34,038 nucleotides of DNA from Scenedesmus sp. ARA3 (GCA_004335835.1 RWJK01000086.1:1-34038); one strand, 5' to 3'. Counted from the first letter of the stretch, positions 20,301 through 31,484 are shown. The notes: generated by a model not told the origin, from the letters alone. Made by a program: numbers and translations.

Positions 20301-23300
20301 GAGCATCAGCCGTCGTGCTGTACTGCTAGCTGCGTTTGCCTGCTCTGCGCTTACTGTGCCTGCTGCTGCTGCTGCTGTTGCTGCGTCAGGGCCTGAGTCT
20401 GCTGCGCGGCGGCTGCTGCTGGCCCAGCTGCGTGCCTCCATGCACCCCAGCAAGCTGCTGCTGGTGCTGGGGGCATCAGCGACACACCTGCGCAGGTAAG
20501 CTTTGCCTGCAGGAGTTGAGCAGACAGCAAACTGCTGCTGTTGCTGTTGCTGCTGTTGCTGCATGCTCATACATGACATGTTGCTGCAGAGGGCTGTTCA
20601 GAGCTGAGCACTGTGCCTGCGCATGTTGCGAGGTAGCTGCATCAGCTAGTGGATGGACAGCAGCAGCTGAGCGCTGCTGAATTGTGATGCTTTCTGAAAG
20701 CAATGTGGCTTCTGATGCCGCCGCCCTTGCCGCCGCTGCTGCTGCTGCTGCTGCCGCTGCTGCCAGGCTGGAGCTCACAGTGGACCAGTCCTGGCCAGGC
20801 AGCGTGCTGGCCAGCTTGGGGCAGCTCAGACGCCTCAGCCAACTGCAGGTGAGAGGGAATTGTGCAGTTTTGGTGGAACTGCACAGTTGCATGGAGTGGC
20901 AGTCGTGCAATCAGCTGTCTATACCAAGAAGCTCATGCAGCTGTGTTTGCCTGCTTGGGGTTGGGGCTCCAATCTGCTCCAGTGGGGCGCAAAGCCAATG
21001 GCACGCTGCTAAGGCTTATTGGTGATTTGCTGCTGCTGCTTGCAACTGCCTGCTGCAGGTGTTGAAGCTCGATTGCGGCAGGCAGGCGCCCCCTCCTGAA
21101 ATGTGGTCAGGCCTCTCAGGCCTGACCAGCCTGCAGTGGCTCTGCCTGCGCTGGCTGGACACGCTGTCTGCGGCCTGCCTCGCGCCACTGACTGGCCTGG
21201 TTGCTCTGCAGCTGAAGGCCATCACAGTGCCTCCAGGTGAGCTGCTGCTGCTTGGTGTTGCTTGCTGTGCCTGCGCTGGCACCATTGACATATATAGTGG
21301 CTCTGCAGCTGAAGGTGATAAAGGTTCCGCCAGGTGGGAGCGGTGTGTGGTGCTGCTGCGTGGTGTGCTGTGGGCGCTTTGGGGGGTGATTTGGAAGGCT
21401 GCCTGGTAGCTCTTGGCATAACTTCGGTGCACTAGTGAAGCAAAAACAGCACACCACTTGAAACCCATGTGGTTGATGTTGAGACTGTTCCAAAGCATTA
21501 CTGTCCAGCACGTCACATGCCAGAGTCGTTTACGAATGCCTGCGTAAGGTATAGATCTGGGTGTGAACCCGCGGCCATGGGAGTTCATTGAACAGTTGCA
21601 CATTGCTGCTGCTGTATCTGCCTGTGGATCTGCCGCAGCTGCTGCTGGGCTGGCGGAGGCGCTGGCGGGCATGCCGCGGCTGTCTGCACTGGCTATCTGA
21701 TTCCATGCAACGGCAAATGACTGTTCACTGCTGCTGCTGCTGCTGCTGCTGATGCTGTTGCAGCCGCTGCTGAGCTGGCGGAGGCCCTCGCGGGCATGCC
21801 AAAGCTGTCTGCTCTGGCCATTGAGGGTGGGCTGCTGGGCGTGCAGGGCGACTGGCTGCGTGACGCGGCGGGGCTGCTGCGACACGGACGGTAAGTGTGA
21901 CTGCAGCTGCAGCCAAAGCTTGTGCCGAGCACTACATGTGTGTGAGGTCACTATATTTGTGGTGTGTTGCTACCTGGATGCAGTGACTGCTGCAGATGCT
22001 GGTCCACACACGCAAAACATGTTTTGGTCCGTAATGGAGTTGTGAATGCAAGAGGGCACATACTACGCCCTTTGGTTACATGTTCACTGCTGCCACCGCT
22101 GCTGCTGCTGCCGCAGGTGGACCAGCAGCTGGGTGGAGCACACGCTGTGCCGGCAGCCCCACCTGCGCGTGCTGGGGTCCATCACTGCTGCCCTGCTCAT
22201 GACAGTGGCCCTCAACAGCCCCAGGTGGCCCGAAATGGTGGCCAGTGCGCTGCTGGCAGCAGCAGCAGGGGCCGTGTTTGTGCTGGCAGTTGCGGCGAGC
22301 CTGCTGAGCCTCATGCTTGCTAGCACTGGTGCTGCTGCTGGGCATGGAGGGGAAGTGAGGAGTCAGCAGCAGGCTGGTCCTGCGGGGGGTCCTGAGGTGC
22401 ATTTTGAGGGCCAGGCTGGTCCTGAGGGTCCTGAGGACCAAGCTGCAGCTGGTGAGGGGGGTGTTGCTGCAGGTGGTAACAGATGCACCACCACCACCAG
22501 CAGCAGGAGCAGCAGCAGCGTGTTTGGAGGTGTGTGGTGGCTGTGGAGTGTGAGCTGGAGGTGGGCTGGGGGCTGGCTGCTGTGGTGGCTGCAGCTGCTG
22601 GACAGAGTGCTGCACTGGATCAGTGGGGCAAGCACTCCTGGCAGCAGCAGCAGCAGCAGGAGTGCGGCGTTGCCAGCTGCAACAGCCTTTGCTGCAGCTG
22701 CCGCATGGCTTGCTGGCAGGTGGCAGCAGCAGCGCCATAGGCCGCCGGCAGCTGTGGCAGCTGCAGCAGCAGCAATCGCTGCAGCAGGCAGCAGCAGCAG
22801 CAGCAGTGCGGCAGTGGTAGCAGATCCCGGTGCTGCTTTCCGGCGGCTGCGGTTCCTCAGCCTAAGGCGCTGCACGCTGAACAGCCACAGCAGCAGCCTC
22901 ATCAGCAACCGCATGTGGGAGCTGACAAATGTGACCAGCAGCTTGGGCCCTGGGTTTAGGTCTCAGGCTGTTGCGGTTCTGCTGGGGCTGCTGCTGTGGC
23001 CGCTGGCTGCTGCTGCTGCGCTGAGCCGCATTGCTGCCAGCAGCAGCTATGAAGCAGCATCTGGCAGCACAGCAGGTGTCTGGGGTGAGCTGTGGAACCG
23101 GGGCCTTACTGCTGCTGCTGGTGCTGCTGGTAGTGGAGGAGCAGGCTTTGGTAGCAGCAGCACTGTAGGTGGTGCTGCTGCTGCGACTGCTGCTGGGGGG
23201 TATGGCGCAGCAGCAGGCAGCAGCAGGGGCCGTGGGCGTTTTTCAGGTTGGGGATGGTCCTGGGATGCGCTGTGTGGGCTGCTGACAGCAGCAGCAAACC

Positions 23301-24046
23301 GTGTTGAGGTCGCGGCAGTCGGCAGGGGCAGTGCGGTGGTGGGTTTAGTGGCTGAGATGCCTGAGCTGCGGTTTTTGGATGTTACGTGGCTAAACCTCGA
23401 GCCCTGGGAGCTTCAGGGCCTGGCGCAGCAGCAGCAGCTGCATTACCTGGGCCTGTGCAGGCAGCAGGCGGGGGTGCTGCTGTCACAGGAGGCCAGGTTT
23501 GGCAGGAGCTGCCTGCGGGGTGGCAGCCGCGGCAGCAGCAGCAGCAGCAGGGGGCGTGGTGGTAGGTATGCATCTGGCAGCGGTGGATTGGTAGGGTTGG
23601 TTGGGAGGGTGTTTGGGTGGAAGGGGAGGAGTGGTGGTGGTAGGAGTGGCAGCAGAAGTAATGCAGCAGCAGCAGCGGCAGCGCCAGTGCGCCGGCGCGG
23701 GATGATGAATTCGGGGCTGTGTGGTTTGGTGTTCAGTGGTGTGTGGTGGGTGAGCTGGCTGGTGTGGTGGTGCTGTGCATGGCTGTGTGGGCTGCTGTTT
23801 GGGCGCGTGTGGCTGCTGCTGCCAGATGCTGGGGGTGGGATGTGGCCTTGGCAGCGCGCAACTGCTGCTGCTGCTGCTGCTGGTGGCAGTGGTGGTGGTG
23901 TGTGGGGTGGCAGGGCGGGTGATGCGGATGTGTTGGGTGGTGCTGGGTGGCTTGAGGGTGGTCCTGCCATGGTGCTGGTGGAGGCACCTGCTGGCTTTGA
24001 TGAAGTGATTGAGAGAGATGTGATGACAAGTGCGGCAGCAGAGTAG
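16262..24046 (+). CDS. F-box-like/leucine-rich-repeat protein with hydrophobic C-terminal region
   Basis: Exons joined by GT-AG and matching phase: 16262-16360, 16561-16923, 17252-17337, 17623-17707, 17971-18209, 18674-19271, 19745-20168, 20390-20495, 20767-20848, 21059-21236, 21764-21890, 22117-24046, about 1,438 residues. Residues 10-37 resemble an F-box (YQVLLGFLSPADHASLRLVS, then RSWQALVD across intron 1), the part that binds SKP1 in ubiquitin ligases. Leucine-rich-repeat pieces follow in most exons (LPLLLSLRRLRLGQFSF, LQVLHLES, LARLQVLRLVGVAGLPGSL, SLQWLCLRWLDTLSA). They are separated by Gln/Ser/Ala runs in exons 6 and 7. The last exon (residues 797-1438) is Ala/Ser/Gly/Trp-rich and has hydrophobic stretches near 840-865, 933-957, 1079-1099 and 1336-1365 that could span membranes. 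The ATG at 16262 is the first after an in-frame TGA. Function is unknown; a substrate-recognition role is inference. Exon joins are by eye; low-complexity parts are the least sure. Confidence 0.8.
17346..17377. repeat. CAG microsatellite after LRR exon 3 donor
   Basis: About ten CAG units begin eight bases after the exon 3 donor (AA|GTGAGC). It is in CAG orientation, on the donor side of the intron. The acceptor side of the same intron has a CTG run (17596-17617). Confidence 0.9.
18154..18456 (+). repeat. LRR gene exon 5 end duplicated in intron
   Basis: The end of exon 5 (VAGLPGSLSGLSCLRELR) and about twelve bases past its donor (18154-18221) recur at 18390-18457. The coding part has two synonymous changes and one replacement (Cys/Tyr). 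The donor bases GTGGGCGGCGG are identical. Confidence 0.93.
18468..18500. repeat. GAT trinucleotide microsatellite
   Basis: About eleven ATG/GAT units with one GAC. It is the only sizeable trinucleotide run in the window that is not CAG/CTG, and it lies in an intron of the LRR gene. Confidence 0.9.
19622..19776 (+). repeat. LRR gene exon 7 start and acceptor, two copies
   Basis: The acceptor and first nine codons of exon 7 (GVQRVAVEA, 19745-19771) appear 93 bases upstream at 19652-19678, behind TTTTCAG. The preceding CTGCTGTGCTGTTGCGTC is shared too. Both nucleotide differences in the nine codons are synonymous. The 93-base spacing is a multiple of three and the stretch between has no stop, so either acceptor keeps the frame. 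Confidence 0.92.
21199..21340 (+). repeat. LRR gene exon 10 end duplicated in intron
   Basis: GCTCTGCAGCTGAAG and the following codons to the donor (21202-21236) recur at 21301-21335. The copy reads ALQLKVIKVPP against ALQLKAITVPP, with three synonymous changes and two replacements, and is followed by GTGGGA. Confidence 0.9.
21635..21823 (+). repeat. LRR gene exon 11 start and acceptor, two copies
   Basis: The first 20 codons of exon 11 (21764-21823) appear upstream at about 21637-21697 behind TGCCGCAG. The copy reads AGLAEALAGMPRLSALAI against the real AELAEALAGMPKLSALAI. By eye there are six synonymous changes and two replacements, one of them Lys/Arg. A TGA follows at once in the copy. 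Confidence 0.92.
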
Positions 24047-24890
24047 CCGGAGGCACAGAGCGCAGGCTTCATGTGCTCATCCTATCTATGATGCTGGACT
24101 GCTGGCTTCTACGTAGTTACTGGACGGGATGTGGTGACCATCACAGCAGCAGAGCAGCCGGAGGCACAGGGGCTGCATGTGCTCTTTCTGACAATGATGA
24201 TGGACTGCTGGCTCTGATAAGGACATTGAGAGGGGGTGATGACCATCACAGCAGCAGGGTAGCCGGAGGCACAGGGGCTGCATGTGCCTGTTATCACATG
24301 ATTGAGGGTGGTCCTGCCATGGTGCTGGTGGAGGCACCTGCTGGCTTTGATGAGGTGATCGAGAGGGATGTTATGACGAGTGCAGCAGCAGAGTAGCAGA
24401 GGGGCTGCATTTCCTGCCCTTGCAATGTTTCAAATGGAAGTGCGGGGGTGGTTGCCTGCTGGCTTTGATGAAGTTATTGAGAGGGACATGATGACCAGCG
24501 CAGCAGCAAGGTAGCCTGCGACACAGCAGGGGCTGCATGTGCTGCTTTTTGATGATGATTTTCAATGACAGTTAAGTGCTGGCTTTGACAAGGTCATTTC
24601 AAGGGTATGATGACCCAAGTGCAGCAGCAGATCAGCCTGAGGCACAGGGCCTGCATGTGCCTGTTCCCACAATGATGATAGACTGCTGGCTTTGACTGCT
24701 GGCTTTGATGAGGTGATTTGGAGGGATGCCATGAGCAGAGCAGCAGCAGAATTCACCCATGGCAGAGGGCCTGCAGGTGCCCGCTCTCACAACATTGCAC
24801 AACACTGCAATGGAGGTGTGGGAGTGATTGACTGCTGGCTATGGCGGCGTGGTTGAGAGGACTGATGGCAAGTGCAGCAGTGTAGTGATG
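23953..24890 (+). repeat. Degenerate array of the LRR gene's last coding segment
   Basis: The gene's last codons (APAGFDEVIERDVMTSAAAE plus TAG, to 24046) recur downstream near 24100-24180, 24207-24290, 24303-24396, 24455-24540, 24575-24660, 24690-24780 and 24825-24885. Units are about 90-130 bases and end in GGGGCTGCATGTG-like bases. The copy at 24303-24396 encodes the same 30 residues and stop with six differences, all synonymous. Other copies have lost the frame. This fills the 3' flank of the gene. Confidence 0.9.
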
Positions 24891-26850
24891 TGTTTGCGGG
24901 TCTCTTGGTGGCTCTCGAGCAGGGTTCATCGCCCGTGTTGATTGGAGCATGCAATGTATTGGTGAGGCATTGTGCGCAGGGTGAGCTGCAACAGGGTATG
25001 TACCTGGGGGTCTAGCCACCTAGCCACAATGCTGGTAGGCTGTAGAATAGCTTATCTATAGGGCTGTGCTGCAGTATGGTAGGGACAGAAGGCACATGTT
25101 GTTGAAGTAGGTGTGGAAGCAGTGGCGCTGCAGGAGTGCATGTTGCATCAGGGTGTGCCATTGTTCTGTGCTTGGCCTCTGCAGGGATGCATGTGTCTTG
25201 TTGCGCATGATGTGTTTTGCAGTCATGGAGAGTGTGAGCAGTGTGGCTGAGCCACTTGTTGGAGGTGCTTGTGAAACAAAGGTTGTGCACTAAAGGCATG
25301 CGTGCATGTGTTTGTTTGGTGGTGTGGCTGATCTTGCTGACACATGCTGTGCGCAGAAAGGAAGAAACAATGGCACACTTGTTGATGGCCTGGACTGCAT
25401 GACGTAGGCAGACAAGTTGATTGAACAATGCACCTTTGAATATGCCAAGCACGCAGTGTAGGGCTCTGAGAGACGTTGTGTGTGCAGCCTTGTGGTTGGG
25501 CTTGCTTGTGTTCCATCGCAGGCCGTGAACGTTGCTGGTGGCACTGTTGCGCATCTTCCGTACTTGCTGCCATGTTCAAACGCTGTGGCGGCTTTGCAGA
25601 GTAGCAAGCAGCCCGCCACGACCTCGCTCGAGTGTGTGCCAGGCGCTCCACAGCATATGCATTGCTGTTGTGCAGCAACAGCAGCATTCAGTTCAACCTG
25701 CACATGTATGTAGGCATGTGGTTTCCATTGTGCAGCAGCAACCGCAGCAGCAGTAGTTGTATCAGCACAGATGTGCATGGACCTGTGTTTCTGTTGCTGC
25801 ATACATGCTAGGCACATACAGCGTGTGTGGTACACTGAGCATATCATCCTGTGTTTGTTGAATTGCGTCAGAGCTTAGAGCAGTGGCAGCAGTAGCTGTT
25901 GGGTCAAAGCATATCAGAGCATAGAGAATAGGCCTCTTTCCAGATCCTGCAGTTGCTGTGCTTGTCCATTGTGTTCTGGCGTGGTTCGACGTGCAGCAGG
26001 ATGCGGCGTCATCGACGTTTGCGGCAGGGCGGGTTGTGCAGCATAGTGCTTGCTGGAAAAGCGTGGCAAGCAGCTGCGTCAAGCAAAGAGACAACACGCT
26101 TTCTGCATGTGTGTTTCACACCAGCCACAATAGGGATCAAAGGCTGGATGTTGGTGTACTAGCTTGCTTAATGCCACATTTGCAAACAAGACAGTTGCAG
26201 CGGGTGGGGCACCTGTCTGTTTTGTCACTGCTGCGTTGTGTGCGCTGTGTATTGCAGCACCGGCAGGTGAATGCTTGCCAACTTGGCACAGGGAACTGTG
26301 CAAGTCTGTGCAGGTCGTATGGACAGCTTTTCACATGCGGGTGGCTGTTGAGTGTTGTTTTGCTGCATGATGAATATGGAGCTGTTGCTTGGGCCTCAAA
26401 CCAAGTGTACCACAGGGCAGCCTGGGCCACTGCGTGGCGGCTTGATGAGTCGCGCCGCGCCGCGCCTGGCAGACTGAGGATCCGAGGGGTTGTGCTGCAG
26501 CCAGGGCAATCGCCACAGCGGCGTCATCATCATCATAAAATCAAGCAAGGAACAGCTGGCCTTTGTGTTGAAGCGGGTCTTTTTACAGAATTGGAGGTTG
26601 GTTCTGTTGGGGCCTGGCTTGTCAGGCTGCTGACCTGGCACCCTGCCAGAGTAACTCTGCTTGTGAGAACATTGCCGTGCCCATGGACAGTGAGACCTGT
26701 GCTAACCTGCACTTCAGCAACCCTCAACACTATGCAGTGCTTGAGGTCAAGCCTTGCCTCAGTTGAGCTGCCATGACTGTGGTGCTCACTGCACTGAGCA
26801 GTCTGCACCTGGGTCTAGGGTTTGTCCTCCTGCAGGCAGGTCGAGCATTG
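24891..26850. other. Region with no supported gene
   Basis: Two kilobases with few CTG/CAG runs. Reading frames of 150-270 codons occur on both strands and overlap one another (the longest on + is 25958-26776), but none has domains, family motifs or a spliced extension that I recognise. One piece on + (about 26574-26766) reads as a Cys-rich peptide ending HYAVLEVKPCLS but lacks a start. Possible contents are the 3' untranslated region of the LRR gene, a decayed mobile element, or a lineage-specific gene. Confidence 0.5.
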
Positions 26851-26999
26851 GTACAGGGTATCTTCGTGCCGAAACTCGTGTCGCTAGTTCAGCAAGCGTT
26901 CGGGCCTAGCAGTTCCGGCAAGGCACTGAGCCGCTCGTTTCGAGACATACAGACATCTGGTGCTGCACCATGCGTTCCCCTGTCGCCCTACCCGGCAGA

Positions 27000-27107
27000 C
27001 CGACGCATTGAACTGCAGAAACTCTAAGCCACGTACACGTTTTCTTGCTGACGTTGAACGTGTGATTGTGCTCTGTTCGGGTCAGCCTAGGCAGCTGGAC
27101 TGCCCAG
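27000..27107 (+). promoter_or_regulatory. Candidate 5' untranslated exon of first OPR gene
   Basis: A donor ACTGCCCAG|GTAGGGG at 27107 is shared over 15 bases with the second copy (31484). DNA before it is poor in CTG/CAG and looks like promoter and leader. A likely acceptor is CTCTGCAG at 27322, or GATGCAG at 27300, with translation starting at 27408. The left border of the exon is not known. Confidence 0.4.
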
Positions 27108-27407
27108 GTAGGGGCGCAAGTTGCTACTACTGCTACTGCTGCTTCTGCTGTGGTCCAGATCTGCTTCTTATGCCCGTTCGTGGTGCGGTTGGTGCAATTC
27201 AAACTGTATTTTGGTCTTTGTGGCCTGGTGAGTGGCAGCGTCGCAGGCAGCATTGTATGGTTTGCTTCTGCTGCTGCTGCACTTTGACATTACTGATGCA
27301 GGGCACCTGTTGTTCCTCTGCAGCCTGATTGCTGCCCAGCCCAGCACTGTAGCCCTGACCATTGGCATCAGACACAGCACCGCCACAGCTGCAGCAGGCA
27401 GCACACC

Positions 27408-27843
27408 ATGCTGTCATATGGCTGCAACCAGCGCCAACAGCTGCTGCAGTGCCGCAGCAGGGCTGTGCCAACAGCACCCACCTTGCTGCGCACCCACAGC
27501 ACCACCGGGCACTGCTCAGCACAGCCGCTGCATACTCAGAGGCATGCCTGCCTGCTGAGGGCGCTGCCGCCAGCGTGTAATGCAGCACGCAGCAGCAGCA
27601 GCAGCAGCAGCAGCCGTGGCTTCCATTCATTGCGTCTGATGAAGGGCACAGAGCAGCAACTGCTGCGGCCAGCTGCTGCCACCGCAGACCGCGGCCGTTC
27701 TGGAGAGCCCTACCGTGACAGCAGCAGAGATCGTGGTATGGGCAGTGGCAGAGGGCGGGGCAGCGGCAAGGGCAAAGGGAGGGTGTCAGAGGGCCAGCGC
27801 AGCTGGCATGACGACCGCAACAGCGGCATTGATAGTGAGGCTG

Positions 27844-27878
<35 letters not shown>

Positions 27879-27975
27879 GGTCGTGGCATGGACAGTAGCA
27901 GAGAGAGCGGCAGAGGGGCAGGGTCAAAGCGCACCTGGCAGGGGGGCAGCAACAGCAGCAGTGACAGTGAGGCTG

Positions 27976-28010
<35 letters not shown>

Positions 28011-30043
28011 GGTCGTGGCATGGGTAATAGCACAGTCAGAGGCGGTGGCAGGGATTCAGGCGGCAAGCGCAGCTGGCAGGGTGGCAGCAGCAGCAGCAGC
28101 AGCAGCAGCGGCAGGGCACAAGGCCAGGCAGGGCTGCACGGCAAGGTGAGACTGCTGAGCAGTTGCTGGTGGCAGCAGCGTTGGCAGTGGTCAGGTGGGC
28201 TTGTAGGTGTGTGCCCTCAAGTTGCATGTCTGCTGTGCCACTGGCTGGCAGCAAGTGATGCTGTGCGCCATTGTGTGCGTGTCTGCCACCTACATCTGTT
28301 TGCACAGGTGAGTGCCCTCAGTCAGTTGTCTCTTATGCTGCTGCGCCAGAGTTGCAACTGTGTAATCAAGACCTAACCTGCTGCATGGTGCTCCTGATCT
28401 GACCATACGCCACCTGCTTCTATTTGTGCTGCAGGGCCTGAGCCCACAAGGTATCACTGACGCAGTGACAGCCTGCAGGACACCGCAGCAGCTGGTGCAG
28501 GTGATAGAGCAGAACATCGACAACATGACAGCCTACAACCTGCCAGCAGTGATTCTGAAGCTGTCCAAGCTGAAGTGTGGGGATCCACGCCCGTATGCAG
28601 CATGCATGCAGCGGTAAATGCGGTTCTACAAAAGTGACTCAGCACGCCACCTGTCCAATGTGGTACATGGCCTGTGCACAGCACCAGCAGCCATCACACG
28701 GCAGCACCAGGCAGCACTACAGCAACAGCTGATGCCAGCATTTGTGGCCAAGCTACCAGCAGTAAATGCTCAAGACATCAGCAATGTGCTGTATGGCATG
28801 GCAGTGAGTGGTCAGCTTTTTCCAGACGAGGTTGTGCAGCGACTAATGGCTGCCTTTGTCGATCAGCTGCAGCACGCCAAACCACAGAACGTGTCTAATA
28901 CGCTGTGGGCTGTGGCAACCATGGGTCAAACAATGCCAGATTGGCAGCTGCAGCAGCTGCTGGGTGTATTTGTCAGCATACTGCAGCAGGCCAAACCACA
29001 GGAGGTGTCCAACACGCTGTTGGCAGTGGCAAAGATGGGGCAAACAGCGCCAGCTGGGCAGCTGCAGCAGCTGCTGGCTGCGATTGTCAGCATGCTGCAG
29101 CAGGCCAAGCCACAGGAGGTGTCCAACACGCTGTTGGCCTGTGCCAAGCTGTGCTTCCTTCCACAGCAGCTGTTGGCAGCACCGGGGCTGGCAGGGCTGC
29201 TGCTAGCAGACACCCCTCAGGGCCTGGCCAATGCCGCCTGGGCTTGTGGCCAGCTGGGCCACAGGGATGAGCAGCTCATGGCGGGACTGCTGGCAGAGGT
29301 GACGCAGCGGCTGGGCGCAGCGCTTGACAGTGATGGCAGCAACTGCGACGAGTTCACTAGCCAAGCGCTCTGCAATGTGTGCTGGGCTGTGGCAGTGCTG
29401 GACCTGCAGCAGCATGCTCAGCAGGTGCTGCAGCTGGCACAGGCCTGCAGCAGCATCTGGAGCAATGCAGAACCAGCGAGTGTGTGGCAGTTGTGGCAGG
29501 TGCACACCTGGCTGCTGGACTTCCAGCTGGCAGGGGGCCAGGGCCTGCAGGGCAGCCTGACAGAGCAGCAGCTGCAGCAGTGCAGGGCAACTTGGAATAA
29601 AAGCATGCAGTGCACATCAGAACAACAGCATACTGATTTTCAGGGCTTTGTGTTTGCAGCAGTGCAGCAGCTGCCCATTGCCTGGCAGCAGCAGCTGCAG
29701 ATGGAGCAGCTGAGTGCGGGCAGGGATGGTGTGACCCCTGATGGTGCCCTGCTGCTGGACATTGCTGGCAGGACAGCAGCTGGTGTGCTGGTGGCAGTAG
29801 AGGCAGATGGCGCCACTCACTTCAGGCAGCCTGATGGGGGGCTGATGGGGACCACGCAGTACATGCACAGGGCCCTGGCAGTGCGGGGCTACAGGCTGGT
29901 CAGTGTGCCTGGCCATGAGTGGGCCAAGCTGCGGGGCGATGCGCAGCGCCAGCAGCAGTACCTGATGCAGCTGTTTGAGCAGGCTGGGGTGGTTGGGGGC
30001 CAATCAACAGCACAGCCAGACACAACACAAGCAACAGGTTCCA

Positions 30044-30084
<41 letters not shown>

Positions 30085-30204
30085 ACACCAGTGAGGGCGG
30101 CTGCCAGGGTGTTGCTTCAGAAAGCAGGGCTGCCTGGCCAGGGCACCTCACAACAGGTGTGTGGTGTGCAGTGTCTGCGGTGTGCTGGGGACCTGTGTTG
30201 TTGA
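27408..30204 (+). CDS. OPR-repeat protein with RAP domain, interrupted by TAA
   Basis: Octotricopeptide-repeat proteins bind organelle RNAs and steer their processing, stability or translation; RAP is a domain common at their C-termini. Exons are 27408-28145 and 28435-30204. The N-terminus is rich in Arg, Ser and Thr with almost no acidic residues for about 75 residues, like a plastid or mitochondrial presequence. A Ser/Arg/Gly-rich linker follows. Repeats of exactly 114 bases (38 residues: PQ.VSNTL.AVA.MGQT...LQQLL) start at 28876, 28990 and 29104, and weaker ones flank them. The RAP domain spans about 29729-29980 (LLLDIAGR...VEADGATHF...YRLVSVPGHEW). A Gln run and a short tail end the protein. 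In-frame TAA at 28615-28617 stands where the second copy has TAC (Tyr); 60 homologous codons precede it within the exon. ATG follows directly, so a 528-residue product from 28618 is possible. Pseudogene, sequence error or reinitiation remain open. Confidence 0.85.
30046..30083 (+). repeat. CAG run encoding polyglutamine after RAP domain
   Basis: About twelve CAG units in frame encode a Gln run between the RAP domain and the C-terminal tail of the first OPR gene. Confidence 0.92.
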
Positions 30205-31484
30205 CCTGATTGCCATGTGCATTGGTGGCGAGAGATTCGGCCACAGCAGCGCATGCATGCGTCAGAAACAGCTGCAGAACATGTGGAAAGATAGCAGCTG
30301 CACAAGCAACGCCGCTGCTCAGATGCCTGATGATGACAGTGGAAGGCAGCTCATCTGTCTTGTTTGCAAAACATCATTGGCCATGCACGCCCACCACCGC
30401 ACCAGCCAACTTTCATGCTCTGCTGCGGCCTGCATGTTGTGCTGGATGTTGTTTCATGCTGTGTGTGTGCCGCAGCCCACCCGCCAACGCCGCCGCAGGT
30501 CTCAGCCTGGTAGCTGAGGCTGCCTGAGCAGAAGGCTGCCTGAGCAGAAGGCTGCCTGAGCAGAAGGCTGCCTGAGCAGAAGGCTGCCTAGCCTGGCTGA
30601 AACTGCCTGTCCTGGCCTGGCTGGCATGGCTGGTCTGGCTGCCATCCAGGGCAAGACTGCACAACGGTGCTGGCGACACAGCCACAGCTGTGCCACACAC
30701 AGCATGTGCTGCATGCCACCTGACAGTGCTTGGGAGCTGCAACCACATCCGTCGCTTGAGGCCAGAGGTGCCCTGCTCAAGTGCCTTGGCGGCAGCGCGC
30801 AGCAGCTGCCCCACAGGTTTCCTGCAAGCTGCAGGCGTGTGGGCATCATGATAGTCTGTTGGACTTATGTGCAGCAGAGTGGTGTTGCCCCAGGGGTGCG
30901 GCAGGCTGCACATGCGGGCATGGTGACAGCTGCGTGCAGCGCAGCTCACTTGGCAACCTGCTTGGCCCCGTTGGCCTGTATCTGGCCCAGTTGGCCGTTG
31001 ACTGCACCGCCTGTGCGGCGAGTGGCGCCAAGGGCAAGCGCAAACAGATATGCTTTGTTGCTGCAGCTGGGTGCTGCGGCAACAGCCTCGTTTTGAGGTT
31101 GTCTCTAGCTGTTTCACGGCATGGACTGGCTCATGTTGTGCGTGGCACGTGCCTGGCGTGAGGTGCACTGCCAGCATGGGGTACAGGTTGACCAAACCCT
31201 GTGAATTAGGGTTTCCCAGGGTTCTCTTCTGCCATGTGGTTGTCCCGGTTGGCTTTGAAATTGAACGAAATCACGGAACAGTCCTGGTGTTGGGGTTGTG
31301 TTGTCGATCGTCAAGCCCGCAATCTCGAAGTAGCTCGAGCCACCGTATCTGGGTGCCATCCTGACCGCTGCACTGCTTGCTGCACCGGCAGGCACGCATT
31401 GAGCTTCCGGAGCCCGTCGATAAAAACTTACCAACAAGCTGTCACTAGTGAAAGGGCCGCTGAGCTGAGGTGCACACTGCCCAG
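30205..31484. other. Spacer between the two OPR copies
   Basis: No gene is supported. The left part is the probable 3' untranslated region of the first copy. The right part (about 31180-31484) has few CAG/CTG runs and ends at the donor shared with 27107, so it is probably the promoter and leader of the second copy. Confidence 0.5.
30518..30590. repeat. 16-base tandem repeat, about 4.5 copies
   Basis: GGCTGCCTGAGCAGAA repeats head to tail without change, then fades into CTAGCCTGGCTG. It lies about 310 bases after the stop of the first OPR gene. No counterpart of the same position is visible for the second copy, which leaves the window before that point. Confidence 0.92.

Noticed and set aside
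22076..24072. Long minus-strand frames opposite the LRR gene's last exon
   Set aside because: These Ala/Pro/His-rich readings mirror CAG/GGT-rich coding DNA; the + frame joins in phase with eleven upstream exons.
25340..25520. Faint likeness to the zinc-binding C-terminal part of LINE reverse transcriptases (KEETMAHLLMAW)
   Set aside because: The paired cysteines expected before the motif are absent, the frame stops at once, and no reverse-transcriptase or endonuclease motifs lie upstream. A decayed element cannot be excluded but is not supported.
27710..28149. Leu-, Pro- or Ala-rich frames on both strands over the OPR linker
   Set aside because: They are out-of-frame readings of the AGC/CAG runs. 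The Ser/Arg/Gly reading joins the OPR exon in phase and is shared with the second copy.
28600..28650. A tiny intron removing the TAA of the first OPR gene (donor-like GGTAAATG)
   Set aside because: The nearest AG would give an intron of about 20 bases, and the second copy aligns across the site with equal length and no gap.
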